Source: Raphanus sativus | Lineage: Eukaryota > Streptophyta > Magnoliopsida > Brassicales > Brassicaceae | Length of the DNA stretch: 64,000 nucleotides | Reading direction: 5' to 3' | NCBI RefSeq assembly: GCF_000801105.2 | Contig: NC_079514.1 | Location: 5,890,001 to 5,954,000, forward strand | In this document: in pieces, positions 33,305 through 43,522 of the stretch | How the letters are laid out: every line of letters starts with the position of its first letter | Position numbering within the stretch: the first letter of the stretch is position 1 | Position numbers and translations under genes: made by a program | Notes under the pieces: generated by a model | What the model saw: only the letters and a program-made list of their open reading frames with translations | What the model was told of the DNA's origin: nothing | Database searches by the model: none

Positions 33305-33874
33305 TGTTAATGTAAGATAAACAAGCTACGCTATGTAGAACACACAGTAGTACAGGGTTATTCAATTCCAAGAAATACGACTATATTTATTCTTTCAAAA
33401 GCTCTTACACGTTCTTCTTAAAAGCAATAAATCAAACAAGCTCAAGACAAACCTCGACTTGTTTGCTAGTCAACTCGTTCAGAGATCTAAGACAGACTCT
33501 GAACCACCTAAGCTCTTAACCCCTAGATGCTTTGCTTCTCCTTCTTAGGACGTACAAACCTCTCTATTGCTAAAAGCTCTCCCTGTGTGTTAACCGGCAA
33601 CACATTGCCAACGCTTCCTTTATATATCTTTCAGGAAGCCCTAGATCTAATCTATCTACCCAATGGAAACTTTCCATTTCTTCTACTTCAGCGAATAAGC
33701 CAATCTTCCTTTTCTTTTTAGATCGATTGCTTCTTCTTCAAGTCTTCCTTTAATGTCCCTCTTCATTAAATCTTCTTTTAATGCATCGGTCTTGATACGT
33801 GCTTCTCACGAACCACCTCTCTGATGTAGTAGTTCATGTCACTCTTCATGAACTACTTCAGCTCTGCTACATCA
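33305..33874 (-). repeat. LTR of the decayed copia element (5' LTR on minus strand)
   Basis: The LTR directly abuts the PBS (two bases apart). Its inferred ends read TGATGTAG ... TTAACA on the minus strand. It contains a TATA-like sequence near 33619. The other LTR is absent, so the outer boundary at 33874 is inferred from the TG...CA rule and a short inverted repeat around CATGAAC. Confidence 0.55.
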
Positions 33875-34343
33875 TCGTCTTCCCATACACCTTCAGAATG
33901 TTCTGTGAACCTATCGGATCTGATCACTAATGTTCATCATCAAGTCTTAATAGTAATAGCAACTGATCGATCTATAAAAGAAGAATCTCTAGGAAAGTGG
34001 GTTGATCTACCTGTGTGTTTTGAGTTCTAGACTTGTACCATAATCGAATCTGAATAAATGTTTAGTTCGCGCTTGTTAATACCCGAATCAAGCACCCTAG
34101 ACTAGTTTCTTATCAACCTGAAAACCTAAATAAATCTGTTATTTTTTTGTCACGCTTTCTTTCTAGTTTAGATTCATTGATTGTTTTATCTTAATATTGA
34201 TTTCAAAAAATAAAATGTAAATTAATCATCTGAAAATTAAATCTAAAATATTATAATCACCACTGTTATATTATAGTAGCAAAGATCCAAACTGGATTGG
34301 GTTTTGTATATTTTCATAATTACTGAATTAGCGTATAAATAAT

Positions 34344-34490
34344 TTGTCTTATAAAGACGCACGAGAGATGCAGAGGAATAGCGTTGAAGATTTTAATTTT
34401 GGAAGTTTCTACGAGACTAGACCGTTGTTTGTTAACCGAAATTGCTGCTGTACGTTCTTGTTCTGTAGAGCACGCTTCGGCTTTAGCTTA
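34344..34490 (+). pseudogene. Unidentified gene fragment, left part, split by copia element
   Basis: A plus-strand frame ending at the copia insertion reads ILEVSTRLDRCLLTEIAAVR then SCSVEHASALAY and looks coding. After removal of the element it would run into the sequence at 39373. I do not recognise the family. It may be an exon of a broken gene. Confidence 0.4.
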
Positions 34491-34620
34491 TATAGAGATA
34501 ATGACGTTAATATTAGAGATAACTATGACTATAACTTGGTCATTATCTACTCATGTAAATCTTGTGTATATATACCTTGCATTGTACGTTAATAAGACGA
34601 ACACATTACATTCTATTTTA
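34491..34620 (+). repeat. 5' LTR (TA...TA) of intact copia element
   Basis: This short 130-bp LTR has a TATATATA promoter motif near 34566 and a transcript-like tail. The TA...TA termini replace the usual TG...CA. TATA-type non-canonical ends are known for some plant copia lineages. Confidence 0.9.
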
Positions 34621-34650
34621 TGGTATCAGAGCTATACGATTTCTGAAACC

Positions 34651-34682
<32 letters not shown>

Positions 34683-34744
34683 CGTTTCCGCAAACCTAAT
34701 TCCTTATTCTACTTCTATTTTTCGTGGTTGTCTCCTTGATAATC

Positions 34745-37700
34745 ATGGCTGCATCTTCTGCTTCTACTACTACGGATACTGCCGGTTCTATTACTTCTGG
34801 GAATCTGGCTTCTACTAATCCCTACTATTTGCATCCTTCCGATAATCCGGGAGCCCTAATTACACCGGTGTTACTTCGTGGTGATAACTACTCTGAATGG
34901 GCAGTTGAGTTTTGGAATTCTCTCCAAGCTAAACAAAAGATAGGGTTTCTCGACGGAACTATTCAAAAACCGACGACTAACCCTGATCTTGCTCGATGGA
35001 CGTCTACCAATTCTATGATTGTTGGATGGATGCGTACATCTATTGATCCACAAGTTCGCTCTACTGTCTCTCACGTTGCAGATGCCTCAAAGCTATGGGA
35101 GTCACTTAAGCAACGATTCTCAGTCAAGAACAGTGTCCGTAAGCACCTAGTCGAAGACGAGATTACTAACTGCAAGCAGAATGGTCAAACCGTTCTTGAA
35201 TATTTTGGACGGCTCTCTAAACTCTGGGAAGAGCAACAAACCTTCAGGTCCATTACTCCTTGCACTTGCGACGCTGCTACTGATCTTGATAAGGAACGTG
35301 AGGATGCTAAAATTCATAAATTTTTGTTTGGTCTCGATGGAGTTCGTTTTGGCTCTATCAGATCTCTCATCATTGATGAAGATCCCTTACCTGACCTTAA
35401 TATTGTTTACTCACGGGTCATAAGAGCTGAGCAACATCTCAACAATATGCGATCCGTTGATGTTAAACAAGATGCTATCGGTTTCTCGGTTAAATCAGAT
35501 TCTACGGTTCCAGCTTCATCGCCCTCTGTTTCTGCAACTCCATACCGTAACAGAGACGCCAACCGTTCTTGTACACACTGCAAGCGTACCGGACATGAAG
35601 CCTCTGAGTGCTTTCTCCTACATGGTTATCCGGAATGGTTTCTCGAACAACAACGTTCGCGGGGTACTTCGGGTCCAAGCAACAGAGGTCGCGGCGGTCG
35701 TCTCTCTACTTCCGGCGGACGTGGTCGCGGTCGTGCCACTTCTGCAGCAGCTGTTAATACTGCTCCTACCTCTACTACTACTTCCGATCAGATATCAGCA
35801 CTGATCAACCTACTTCAAACTCAACAAAACCAACTCTCAGTCGATCGTCTCTCTGGTATTACACATACTTCTGACGTTATTTTGGATACAGGTGCATCGC
35901 ACCATATGACCGGAGATCTTTCTCTTCTACGAGATGTTATACCTATTACTCCCTCTCCGGTTACTTTTCCCGATGGAACAGCTTCTCGGGCTACAATGAT
36001 CGGAACTCTACCATTGAGCAAGGATTATTTCCTAATCAATGTGTTATACGTTCCGAACTTTACTTGCACACTAATCTCTGTATCCCGTCTTCTTAAACAA
36101 ACTGGATGTATTGCCATATTCACTGACACATTGTGTTTACTGCAGGACCGTTTTACGAGGACCCTGATTGGAGCCGGTGAAGAGAGAGAGGGGGTCTACT
36201 ACTATAAAGGAGTCTCAGTTGCTCGATCAAGTCAAACACGCGGCGATAACCTTTCACCTACTGTTTTATGGCATCGACGACTTGGACATCCGTCTCCTAA
36301 AGTGCTTTCTACATTGCCTGCGTTTTCTGATACTAAAGTTGTTTTAGATGATACACACTCGTGTGACATTTGTTTTCGTTCTAAACAAACTCGATCTGTT
36401 TTTCCCGAAAGTAGTAATAAAGCTTCGGCACCTTTTGCTTTAATTCATGTCGATGTCTGGGGTCCTTATCGCACTCCTGCATCTTGCGGTGCCGCTTATT
36501 TCCTGACCATAGTGGACGATTACTCTCGCGCCGTCTGGACTTATCTGATGTTGGAGAAATCAGAAGTTCAAGGCTTGATTAAAAATTTTTGCGCCATGTC
36601 TGAGAAACAATTCGGTCACGTTGTTAAAGCTATCCGCTCAGACAACGGTACTGAGTTTATGGTGCTCAAATCGTTTCTTAACCAACAAGGAATCCAGCAT
36701 CAAACATCTTGCGTTGATACACCACAACAAAACGGTCGCGTCGAACGCAAGCATCGTCATATCCTTAATGTTGCCCGAGCACTTTTGTTTCAGGCTAATC
36801 TACCTACTACATTCTGGGGCGAGAGTATTCTCACGGCTGCTTACTTGATCAATCGTACTCCAACGCCTCTCCTTAAGGGACAAACGCCATACAGTCTTCT
36901 CTACGGTTCGGCTCCATCATATGACTCTCTCCGTACCTTCGGTTGTTTGGCTTACGCTCACAAGAAGGATCGTACGAAAGATAAGTTTTCTTCACGAAGT
37001 CGCAAATGTCTGTTCGTTGGCTATCCTTATGGCAAAAAGGCATGGCGCCTCTATGACATTGACGACAACGTCTTCTTCTCTAGTCGCGATGTTATCTTCA
37101 TCGAAGATCAGTTCCCTGGTATCCCTGCAGATACTTTTGTTTCCCCTACTTCTATATCTCCTCCTGAGCTTGCTTTCGATGATATAGATTTATTACATGA
37201 TCCTCCCTCTACTACAACTAATACCCCGCCTACATTGCCACCTAATGATGCTACTACTTCGTTACCCTTATCATCATCTCTTCCTTCACCTGATACTACT
37301 CCCTCATTACCTTTACCCTTACCATCACCACCTTTCCCAATATCCTCTCCTGCATCACCACTACCATCATCCTCTCCATCGCCACTATCTTCACCTCCAC
37401 CTCCTTCCTCTCCCTCGCACACCACTACTGGTGCTCCGACTCCTACATCTCCTACATCTCCTGGTCTTCCTCAACTTCTTGGACGAGGGAAGCGCGTCTC
37501 AAAACCCTCTGTTCTTCTTAAAGATTACGTCGTTAACGCTACTTGCACTACTCTACCCCCCTCTCTCGACACATCGGCTTCCTCTCCTGGTTCTACGACT
37601 ACGGTCTCAGGTACACCTTATCCAATATCTACATATCTCTCTCGAGCTAACTTTTCCGCAGGCCACTTGGCGTTTCTTGCGGCTATTACATCCAACGTTG

Positions 37701-39235
37701 AACCTCGAAACTACAAGGAGGCTTCTCTTGATGACGTCTGGAATGATTCTATGACTGATGAATATACTGCTCTTGAGGACCAACATACTTGGGACGTTAC
37801 ACCTCTGCCTCCAGGCAAGAAAGCGATCGAGTGTCAATGGGTCTATCGATACAAATATGATGCTAATGGCAAGATTATTCGCCATAAGTCTCGTGTTGTC
37901 GCATGTGGTAATCGTCAACGCGAAGGTCTTGATTATACAGATACATTTGCTCCTGTTGCCAAACCAACTACTATCCGTTTGTTTCTTCAACTAGCTGCTG
38001 CGTACAAGTGGGAGCTCCATCAAATGGATGTTCATAACGCATTCTTGCATGGTGACTTAAAGGAGGAGGTCTATATGAAATTCCCTCCTGGCTTTGAGAA
38101 TCCGGATCCTACTAAGGTGTGCAAGCTTCGAAAATCAATTTACGGTCTAAAGCAATCTCCTCGATGCTGGTTTGAGAAGCTTCGGACTGCTCTACTACAA
38201 TACGGCTTTGAACAGAGCACCTCTGACTACACACACTTCGTCTTCATTAAAGGCTCTACGAGTCTTCATATACTCGTCTATGTTGACGACTTTGTCATTG
38301 CTGGCAATGATATATCTGTTCTGCAGCGTTTCAAGAACTATCTCTGTAAATGCTTTCATATGAAGGACCTTGGTAAGCTTAAGTATTTTCTCGGTATTGA
38401 GATTGCTCGTAGTGGTGATGGCATCTTTCTTTCTCAGCGAAAGTATGCACTAGATATTGTAGCAGAGGCTGGCTTGCTGGGTGCAAAACCTGCGTCGGTT
38501 CCTATCGCTCTCAATCATAAACTTGCAGTTCAAGCTTGCCCAAACTTTGCCAATCCCGCAGCATACCGACGGTTGGTGGGCAGACTGATCTATCTGTCTT
38601 TTACACGGCCTGATCTCAGCTATACAGTCCACCTTCTCTCTCAGTTTATGCAGTCGCCACTTCAGGTTCATTGGGATGCCGCTCTGCAGGCAGTTCGCTA
38701 TCTTAAAGGAACTCCAGATCATGGTGTTCTTCTTCGGTCCGACTCTGATCTTACGGTAACAGCTTACTGCGACTCTGATTGGAACTCCTGCCCTCTCACC
38801 AGACGTTCACTCAGTGCGTACATTGTTCTTTTGGGCAATTCTCCTATATCTTGGAAGACTAAGAAGCAAGACACTGTCTCTATGTCTTCTGCCGAAGCCG
38901 AGTATAGATCCATGTCGTATGCACTCAAGGAACTCAAATGGATCAAGAAGCTTCTCACATCATTTGGCGTTAAGCATTCTACTCCTATGCGATTGTACTG
39001 CGATAGTAAGGCCGCTATTTATATTGCTGCTAACCCGGTCTTTCATGAGCGCACCAAACATGTCGAATCCGATTGTCATGCCGTCCGCGAAGCTGTTCAG
39101 GCAAAGCTGATCACGACTGAACACATATCTACAAAGGAGCAGCCCGCCGACCTTCTAACCAAACCGTTGCCTTCTACTACATTTCGTTATTTGCTTTCCA
39201 AGTTGGAGATTCATAATCTCTCACCTCCAACTTGA
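34745..39235 (+). CDS. Copia Gag-Pol polyprotein
   Basis: This is a single frame of 1,496 residues; the first ATG in frame is 34745, since the frame itself opens at GTG 34724. Domains in order: gag (UBN2-like, about 55-240); CCHC knuckle CTHCKRTGHEASEC (about 276-289); aspartic protease with DTGASHHMT (about 381); GAG-pre-integrase HRRLGHPS (about 509); integrase core with D near 568, SDNGTEF near 632 and E in GRVERKHRH near 668; a Pro/Ser-rich linker (about 820-930); RT with QMDVHNAFLHGDL (about 1092) and YVDD (about 1178); RNase H with YCDSDW, SSAEAEYR and DSKAAIYIA (about 1340-1425). The catalytic residues I can check are present. There is no stop or frameshift. Confidence 0.93.
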   Translation: MAASSASTTTDTAGSITSGNLASTNPYYLHPSDNPGALITPVLLRGDNYSEWAVEFWNSLQAKQKIGFLDGTIQKPTTNPDLARWTSTNSMIVGWMRTSIDPQVRSTVSHVADASKLWESLKQRFSVKNSVRKHLVEDEITNCKQNGQTVLEYFGRLSKLWEEQQTFRSITPCTCDAATDLDKEREDAKIHKFLFGLDGVRFGSIRSLIIDEDPLPDLNIVYSRVIRAEQHLNNMRSVDVKQDAIGFSVKSDSTVPASSPSVSATPYRNRDANRSCTHCKRTGHEASECFLLHGYPEWFLEQQRSRGTSGPSNRGRGGRLSTSGGRGRGRATSAAAVNTAPTSTTTSDQISALINLLQTQQNQLSVDRLSGITHTSDVILDTGASHHMTGDLSLLRDVIPITPSPVTFPDGTASRATMIGTLPLSKDYFLINVLYVPNFTCTLISVSRLLKQTGCIAIFTDTLCLLQDRFTRTLIGAGEEREGVYYYKGVSVARSSQTRGDNLSPTVLWHRRLGHPSPKVLSTLPAFSDTKVVLDDTHSCDICFRSKQTRSVFPESSNKASAPFALIHVDVWGPYRTPASCGAAYFLTIVDDYSRAVWTYLMLEKSEVQGLIKNFCAMSEKQFGHVVKAIRSDNGTEFMVLKSFLNQQGIQHQTSCVDTPQQNGRVERKHRHILNVARALLFQANLPTTFWGESILTAAYLINRTPTPLLKGQTPYSLLYGSAPSYDSLRTFGCLAYAHKKDRTKDKFSSRSRKCLFVGYPYGKKAWRLYDIDDNVFFSSRDVIFIEDQFPGIPADTFVSPTSISPPELAFDDIDLLHDPPSTTTNTPPTLPPNDATTSLPLSSSLPSPDTTPSLPLPLPSPPFPISSPASPLPSSSPSPLSSPPPPSSPSHTTTGAPTPTSPTSPGLPQLLGRGKRVSKPSVLLKDYVVNATCTTLPPSLDTSASSPGSTTTVSGTPYPISTYLSRANFSAGHLAFLAAITSNVEPRNYKEASLDDVWNDSMTDEYTALEDQHTWDVTPLPPGKKAIECQWVYRYKYDANGKIIRHKSRVVACGNRQREGLDYTDTFAPVAKPTTIRLFLQLAAAYKWELHQMDVHNAFLHGDLKEEVYMKFPPGFENPDPTKVCKLRKSIYGLKQSPRCWFEKLRTALLQYGFEQSTSDYTHFVFIKGSTSLHILVYVDDFVIAGNDISVLQRFKNYLCKCFHMKDLGKLKYFLGIEIARSGDGIFLSQRKYALDIVAEAGLLGAKPASVPIALNHKLAVQACPNFANPAAYRRLVGRLIYLSFTRPDLSYTVHLLSQFMQSPLQVHWDAALQAVRYLKGTPDHGVLLRSDSDLTVTAYCDSDWNSCPLTRRSLSAYIVLLGNSPISWKTKKQDTVSMSSAEAEYRSMSYALKELKWIKKLLTSFGVKHSTPMRLYCDSKAAIYIAANPVFHERTKHVESDCHAVREAVQAKLITTEHISTKEQPADLLTKPLPSTTFRYLLSKLEIHNLSPPT

Positions 39236-39242
39236 GGGGGGG

Positions 39243-39372
39243 TATAGAGATAATGACGTTAATATTAGAGATAACTATGACTATAACTTGGTCATTATCT
39301 ACTCATGTAAATCTTGTGTATATATACCTTGCATTGTACGTTAATAAGACGAACACATTACATTCTATTTTA
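39243..39372 (+). repeat. 3' LTR (TA...TA) of intact copia element
   Basis: This is identical to the 5' LTR over 130 bp. It directly follows the G-rich polypurine tract and is followed by the GCTTA target duplication. Confidence 0.9.
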
Positions 39373-39558
39373 GCTTACGTGTTCTTCTTTGGCTGCCTTT
39401 CTCAACACGTTAGAGCATGGTGGTCAAGTCGAGATGGCGTTTGAGTTGTGTATAGAGACTCCGTTGGAAGAAACTATCAAACCAGAGAGAAGAGAGAATG
39501 TGCATGTTCTTAAGACCAAAGCAGCCATGATGCTCAGAAGAAGCTTGCCTGACTAAAG
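39373..39558 (+). pseudogene. Unidentified gene fragment, right part, split by copia element
   Basis: One frame here reads CSSLAAFLNTLEHGGQVEMA then FELCIETPLEETIKPERREN, ending at a TAA near 39556 after RRSLPD. It looks like a genuine C-terminal exon. A TTTAG before it could be a splice acceptor. Whether it joins the fragment left of the element in one exon or across an intron is unclear. Family not recognised. Confidence 0.4.
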
Positions 39559-39679
39559 AGATCTCGGGACAAGATCGAGCTTGTCAAGTTACATGGAATA
39601 GCTATTGAAAAAAGAGTTTAACTAGTCTAAATTGTACATATAGAGTGGTCATTTATTTTAGTTCGTTTTGAGTATATAT

Positions 39680-40305
39680 TGTGAAATATCAAACTAAGTT
39701 CTACATCGAATAATTAGAAAAGAAATGTCTGATATCTAAAAAGAAGTCTAACTCTAATTAGTACGAGACCTTTTGGGATGGAAACCAAAAGTAAATTCAT
39801 GCGGACTTGCCATTAAGGCCCAAAGTGGACAATATCGTACTAATCGGATAGATAGAGTTGGACATGGGCTTTCAAAATCCCAACAATTGGTATCAGAACC
39901 AGGTTTGACGAAGAGATGTAAGAAGACCAAAATACTCTTTAAGTAAGAACGGGTAAAAGAGGAGAAAGAATGTCTCAGAAACGTTAAAAGATCATAAAAC
40001 CTGTGATATTCTCAAAGGAATGAAAAGAATGTGAGAAGCATTCTCAAAAAAAAAAAAACACACACACGAGATGAATGATCCTTAGTTTGAGGGGGAGAAT
40101 GTGAAATATCAAACTAAGTCCCACATCGAATAATTAGAAAAGAAGTGTCTGATATATAAAGAGAAGTTCAACTCTAATTAGTACGAGACCTTTTGGGATG
40201 GAAACCAAAAGTAAATCCATGCGGACTTGCCATTAAGACCCAAAATGGACAATATCGTACTAATCGGATAGATAGAGTTGGACATGGACTTTCACAATCC
40301 CAACA
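39680..40305 (+). mobile_element. TRIM (terminal-repeat retrotransposon in miniature)
   Basis: Two direct repeats of 206 bp (39680-39885 and 40100-40305) begin TGTGAAATATC and end CCCAACA, with TATAT as 5-bp target duplication on both sides (39675-39679, 40306-40310). A PBS TGGTATCAGAACC (39888-39900) follows the left repeat, and a purine-rich TTTGAGGGGGAGAA precedes the right one. The 214-bp interior has no coding capacity. The repeats differ at about ten or so positions, so this insertion is older than the neighbouring copia element. It depends on proteins supplied in trans. Confidence 0.93.
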
Positions 40306-41088
40306 TATATAAAGATGCTAGATAATTCATTCAAAACAAAAGGATAGATAATTCAATTTTATTAAGATAACTAGATGATGGCACGCACACTTGTACAAAC
40401 TAATATATATCCATCTAATTAAAAAATTAATATTTTAATTTAATTTAATTAATTCTTTTCAAATATTAAATTAATCAGAATATATAATTTTTTATTACAA
40501 CACAATACTTAACAAAATATTTCAGTTATTCTATCATCAAACCACACATGTAAAAAGATATCATCAACATAATAACTTAATAAAGTTTTGTTAATACTGA
40601 TAGGTAACATAAAAGATAAATCTATAAAAACCTATGAAATCAATCCTCCCTTTATCAAAATCTTAATTGCAATTTTATGAATTTTTTAATCGGAATTTAT
40701 ACTGACAACTATTAACAAAATCTTCAATAATTAAAAACATACTTCTATTTAACTAAACTTTTATAAACTAAAAGTAATAAATGATATATGTCTAGTAAAA
40801 TCTGGATTTGTTTTAATTTTAACGAAAACAAATTATATTCTCTGGACTCACATTTTTGATTGGTACGATAATTCAGTGATATAAAAGAGAAACAAGCTTC
40901 TTTTTAAAAAATAATTAATAAACAATATTAAATGATATAATATTACTAAAATAAACGTAAGATGAACAAAACTACAATAATAATTATCCTGAGTATGAAA
41001 AAATATTTATTAAATAATCCCTAAAAATCTTTTAAGACTAACAATTCAAAAAGTTATTTATTACAAATAACGCGTCCACCTAAATCAT
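40306..41088 (-). mobile_element. Candidate Helitron remnant, minus strand
   Basis: CTAG preceded by A lies at 40371-40374, followed by ATGATGGCACGCACA, which resembles an eroded hairpin end. After the gap, sequence at about 41189-41202 reads on the minus strand TCTCTATTAAAAGAGA, a common Helitron 5' start. The interior is AT-rich without genes and is interrupted by a 100-N gap. Support is weak because the hairpin is not intact. Confidence 0.4.
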
Positions 41089-41188
41089 NNNNNNNNNNNN
41101 NNNNNNNNNNNNNNNNNNNNNNNNNNNNNNNNNNNNNNNNNNNNNNNNNNNNNNNNNNNNNNNNNNNNNNNNNNNNNNNNNNNNNNNN
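41089..41188. other. Assembly gap (100 N)
   Basis: A run of 100 N of unknown true length, inside a candidate Helitron. Confidence 0.98.
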
Positions 41189-42055
41189 TCTCTTTTAATA
41201 GAGAAGATAACACAATTCATTAAACTAAATACACCAAGACTTTAAAACTTAACCAAATCATTTCTATGTCATTAATATCATTTTTTTACATTTTCTTATT
41301 AATCATAAAATTAAATTTTCTATCTAATAATATCTATTATACATAAGTTAAAATCAAGTATTAATATTACAAATAGATACTATTGAACTATATTAAGTTA
41401 CAACAAAACTAAAATATAAAAGATGATATATTTTAGTAAGTATCTCGCCATTGGGATTAACAAATTTAGATTCGTTTCTTAACATAATTTTTACTTAAAC
41501 TAAAATTAGAATATTAATGATACACTTAGTGAGTATCTAACCAATTAAGGTTGTCTTAGTTAGTTGGGATGAAGGCTCAAATATTCAGTATCTACCTACT
41601 GAGGAATTACAAGACTTGTTGAAAACCCTATAAATATTGGCATATAAACATCAAATACCTCTGTTAGTTTGACACCGGGAGTTCAAATTTTTGGATTCCG
41701 TCAACTTTGTGGTCTACTAAAACCACATATCCACATAAAAAGTTTAATGCCAAGGAATCAAAGACCTACTTTCCAGTTCAGGGTCATCATTCATTTACTC
41801 TTTTGTTTTTTAATTTTTGTTATTAAAGCTTGATTGACAGATTATTAATATAAGTATTATGATCATTATTATCCATTCAAAATTTATTACAAAACATTTA
41901 GAAAAGCATTTACAAAATGCTAATGTTCTCTAAACTTCAGTAACCCAAAGATCGGTTTTGCTAAAGCAGCACCATAAGACACAAAAAGAAGAAAACATTA
42001 TATTAAAGTTTATGAAGATGACCCGTAAGCATATCTATACTATTATCTATGAAGT
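41189..42055. other. AT-rich intergenic DNA
   Basis: No gene seen. A plus-strand ORF at 41958-42263 overlaps the following repeat array and is repeat-derived. Confidence 0.5.
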
Positions 42056-42494
42056 GATTCTACTTACTTGTCATATTGTCCATAATTTTAGCTATTTTTG
42101 CTTATTTGTCATTGTTTATTGCTTATTACTTATATTTTCCATATTTTTAAGTAAATTACATATTTTTATATTTTTAATAATTTTAGTTTGGTTTATTTAT
42201 CACATTTTCCATAATTTAAGTTATTTATTTATTTGTCATATTTTGAATAATTTTAGTTGGTAATTTTAGATTTGCTTACTTGTCATGCACTCCATAATTT
42301 TAAGTTATTTTGCTTATTTTTCATGTTTTGTTATTCTTACAAACTTATTTGCCATTTTGCTTACGTGTCATGTTCTTCATAATTTTAGCTAAATTTATTT
42401 ATTTTTCATGGTTTATTGCTTATTGCTTATATTTTCCATATTTTTACGTGATTTTACTTATTTGTCATTTTTTATTGTTTATTGCTTATATTTT
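42056..42494. repeat. Degenerate repeat array (TTATTTGTCAT / TCCATAATTTTAG)
   Basis: The pair of motifs CTTATTTGTCAT and TCCATAATTTTAG recurs at least seven times at irregular spacing of roughly 50-70 bp. A longer piece, ATTGCTTAT-CTTATATTTTCC, occurs three times. The array is the inverted form of the ATGACAAATAA motif seen at 7945-8430 and 11310-11460. It runs into a gap, so its full length is unknown. It was probably carried by Helitrons. Confidence 0.65.
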
Positions 42495-42594
42495 NNNNNN
42501 NNNNNNNNNNNNNNNNNNNNNNNNNNNNNNNNNNNNNNNNNNNNNNNNNNNNNNNNNNNNNNNNNNNNNNNNNNNNNNNNNNNNNNNNNNNNNN
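42495..42594. other. Assembly gap (100 N)
   Basis: A run of 100 N directly after a low-complexity repeat array, where an assembler would be expected to fail. Confidence 0.98.
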
Positions 42595-43522
42595 CACTGA
42601 TTTTTTACTCGACAACTTGATTTATATTATTGCAGCAGTGTAGTCCTCATTGAGGAAAGTTAATATTGGTCTGGGTACATAAAAAAATATTAATAAAAGA
42701 ACAAGCTTGAGGTACATCAAATTTCGAAAGATGATCTGCGACTTTTTGCTGTTCCGTAATATCTAAGTGAAGTTGCAAATTTTGAATTTTGATGAACAAA
42801 AACCAATGTCTCGTACTCGTACCCGGGCCTTTGAAAATTGAAAAGGAGATGAGACTTTATCTTGAACTTTTTTAATAATAGAATTTTAAGATATTAAAAG
42901 ATTTTGTGTAGATACTCTGTAGATTTTTTTTGGTAAAAGAATTAATTTAAATATAATATAAATTATAAATTAGGAATTAGAAAATATTAAAATTGGACAA
43001 TTTAGTAAATTTATAAACATCATAAGTGTATTTTTCCAAAAACTTAAACAATAGTGTAGTTTTCAAATTATAATCTCATATGAGTGTATTTCTCCAAATT
43101 TTCCCTAATTTTAATCAGTTACCTAATCATAAAATTAAAATTCGTTTTTATTTATAGATAATTTATATTTTTATTCATTAAAGGTATAGATTAATAACAA
43201 AAAATATTTGTAAATTTAAATTTAATTTTAGTTATGATATAATCTTCTTTGAAAATTTAACAAAATATTTGTTAAGGTTATGATATAATCTTAGTTATGA
43301 TATAATCTTCTAAGAAAATTTAACAAAAATATTCTAAATACATAAAATCTTTTAAATCAACAAAATATTTATTAAATTATTTGTGAAATCTTCATTGTAA
43401 AATATTCCGTGTTGATCGAGATAGTTTAAAAAAAAATCAGATTAAGGTTTTCAAGAGAGTAAAAATTAAAAAATCTAATACTCTCTACTGAACTGAAGGC
43501 TTGGCCGTTAAGATTTCATGAG
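42595..43522. other. AT-rich intergenic DNA and promoter of F-box copy 4
   Basis: No gene. The last 100 bases before 43523 probably hold the leader of the F-box gene. Confidence 0.5.

Larger units (their letters stand above)
28826..33874 (-). mobile_element. Decayed Ty1/copia retrotransposon
   Basis: On the minus strand the order is LTR, primer-binding site, gag, protease, integrase, reverse transcriptase, RNase H, which is the copia order. The right LTR is inferred at 33305-33874 (ends TG...CA as read on the minus strand) with a TATA motif at about 33619-33627. The PBS TGGTATCAGAGC (33291-33302 on minus) fits initiator Met-tRNA. The coding region is split among at least ten frames, so the element cannot make a polyprotein. 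The left end, with its LTR, is lost in the gap or deleted. Confidence 0.85.
34491..39372 (+). mobile_element. Full-length Ty1/copia element with non-canonical TA...TA LTRs
   Basis: Two 130-bp LTRs (34491-34620 and 39243-39372) are identical base for base as I read them. They begin TATAGAGATAATG and end CTATTTTA. GCTTA flanks both sides (34486-34490, 39373-39377), a 5-bp target duplication. The PBS TGGTATCAGAGC starts immediately after the 5' LTR (34621), and a G-rich polypurine tract (about 39233-39242) immediately precedes the 3' LTR. One uninterrupted polyprotein frame lies between. Identical LTRs mean a very recent insertion; the element is potentially autonomous. Confidence 0.93.

Noticed and set aside
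34621..34632. Possible tRNA-related sequence TGGTATCAGAGC (also near 33291 and 39888)
   Set aside because: These are primer-binding sites of LTR elements, complementary to initiator tRNA ends, and not tRNA genes. I found no tRNA cloverleaf in the window.
37108..37425. Glycine/aspartate-rich minus-strand ORF and other ORFs within 34800-39200
   Set aside because: These are shadows of the copia polyprotein frame, for example antisense to its Pro/Ser-rich linker.
42056..42494. CRISPR-like array
   Set aside because: The repeats are degenerate and irregularly spaced in plant nuclear DNA. They are AT-rich dispersed repeats.
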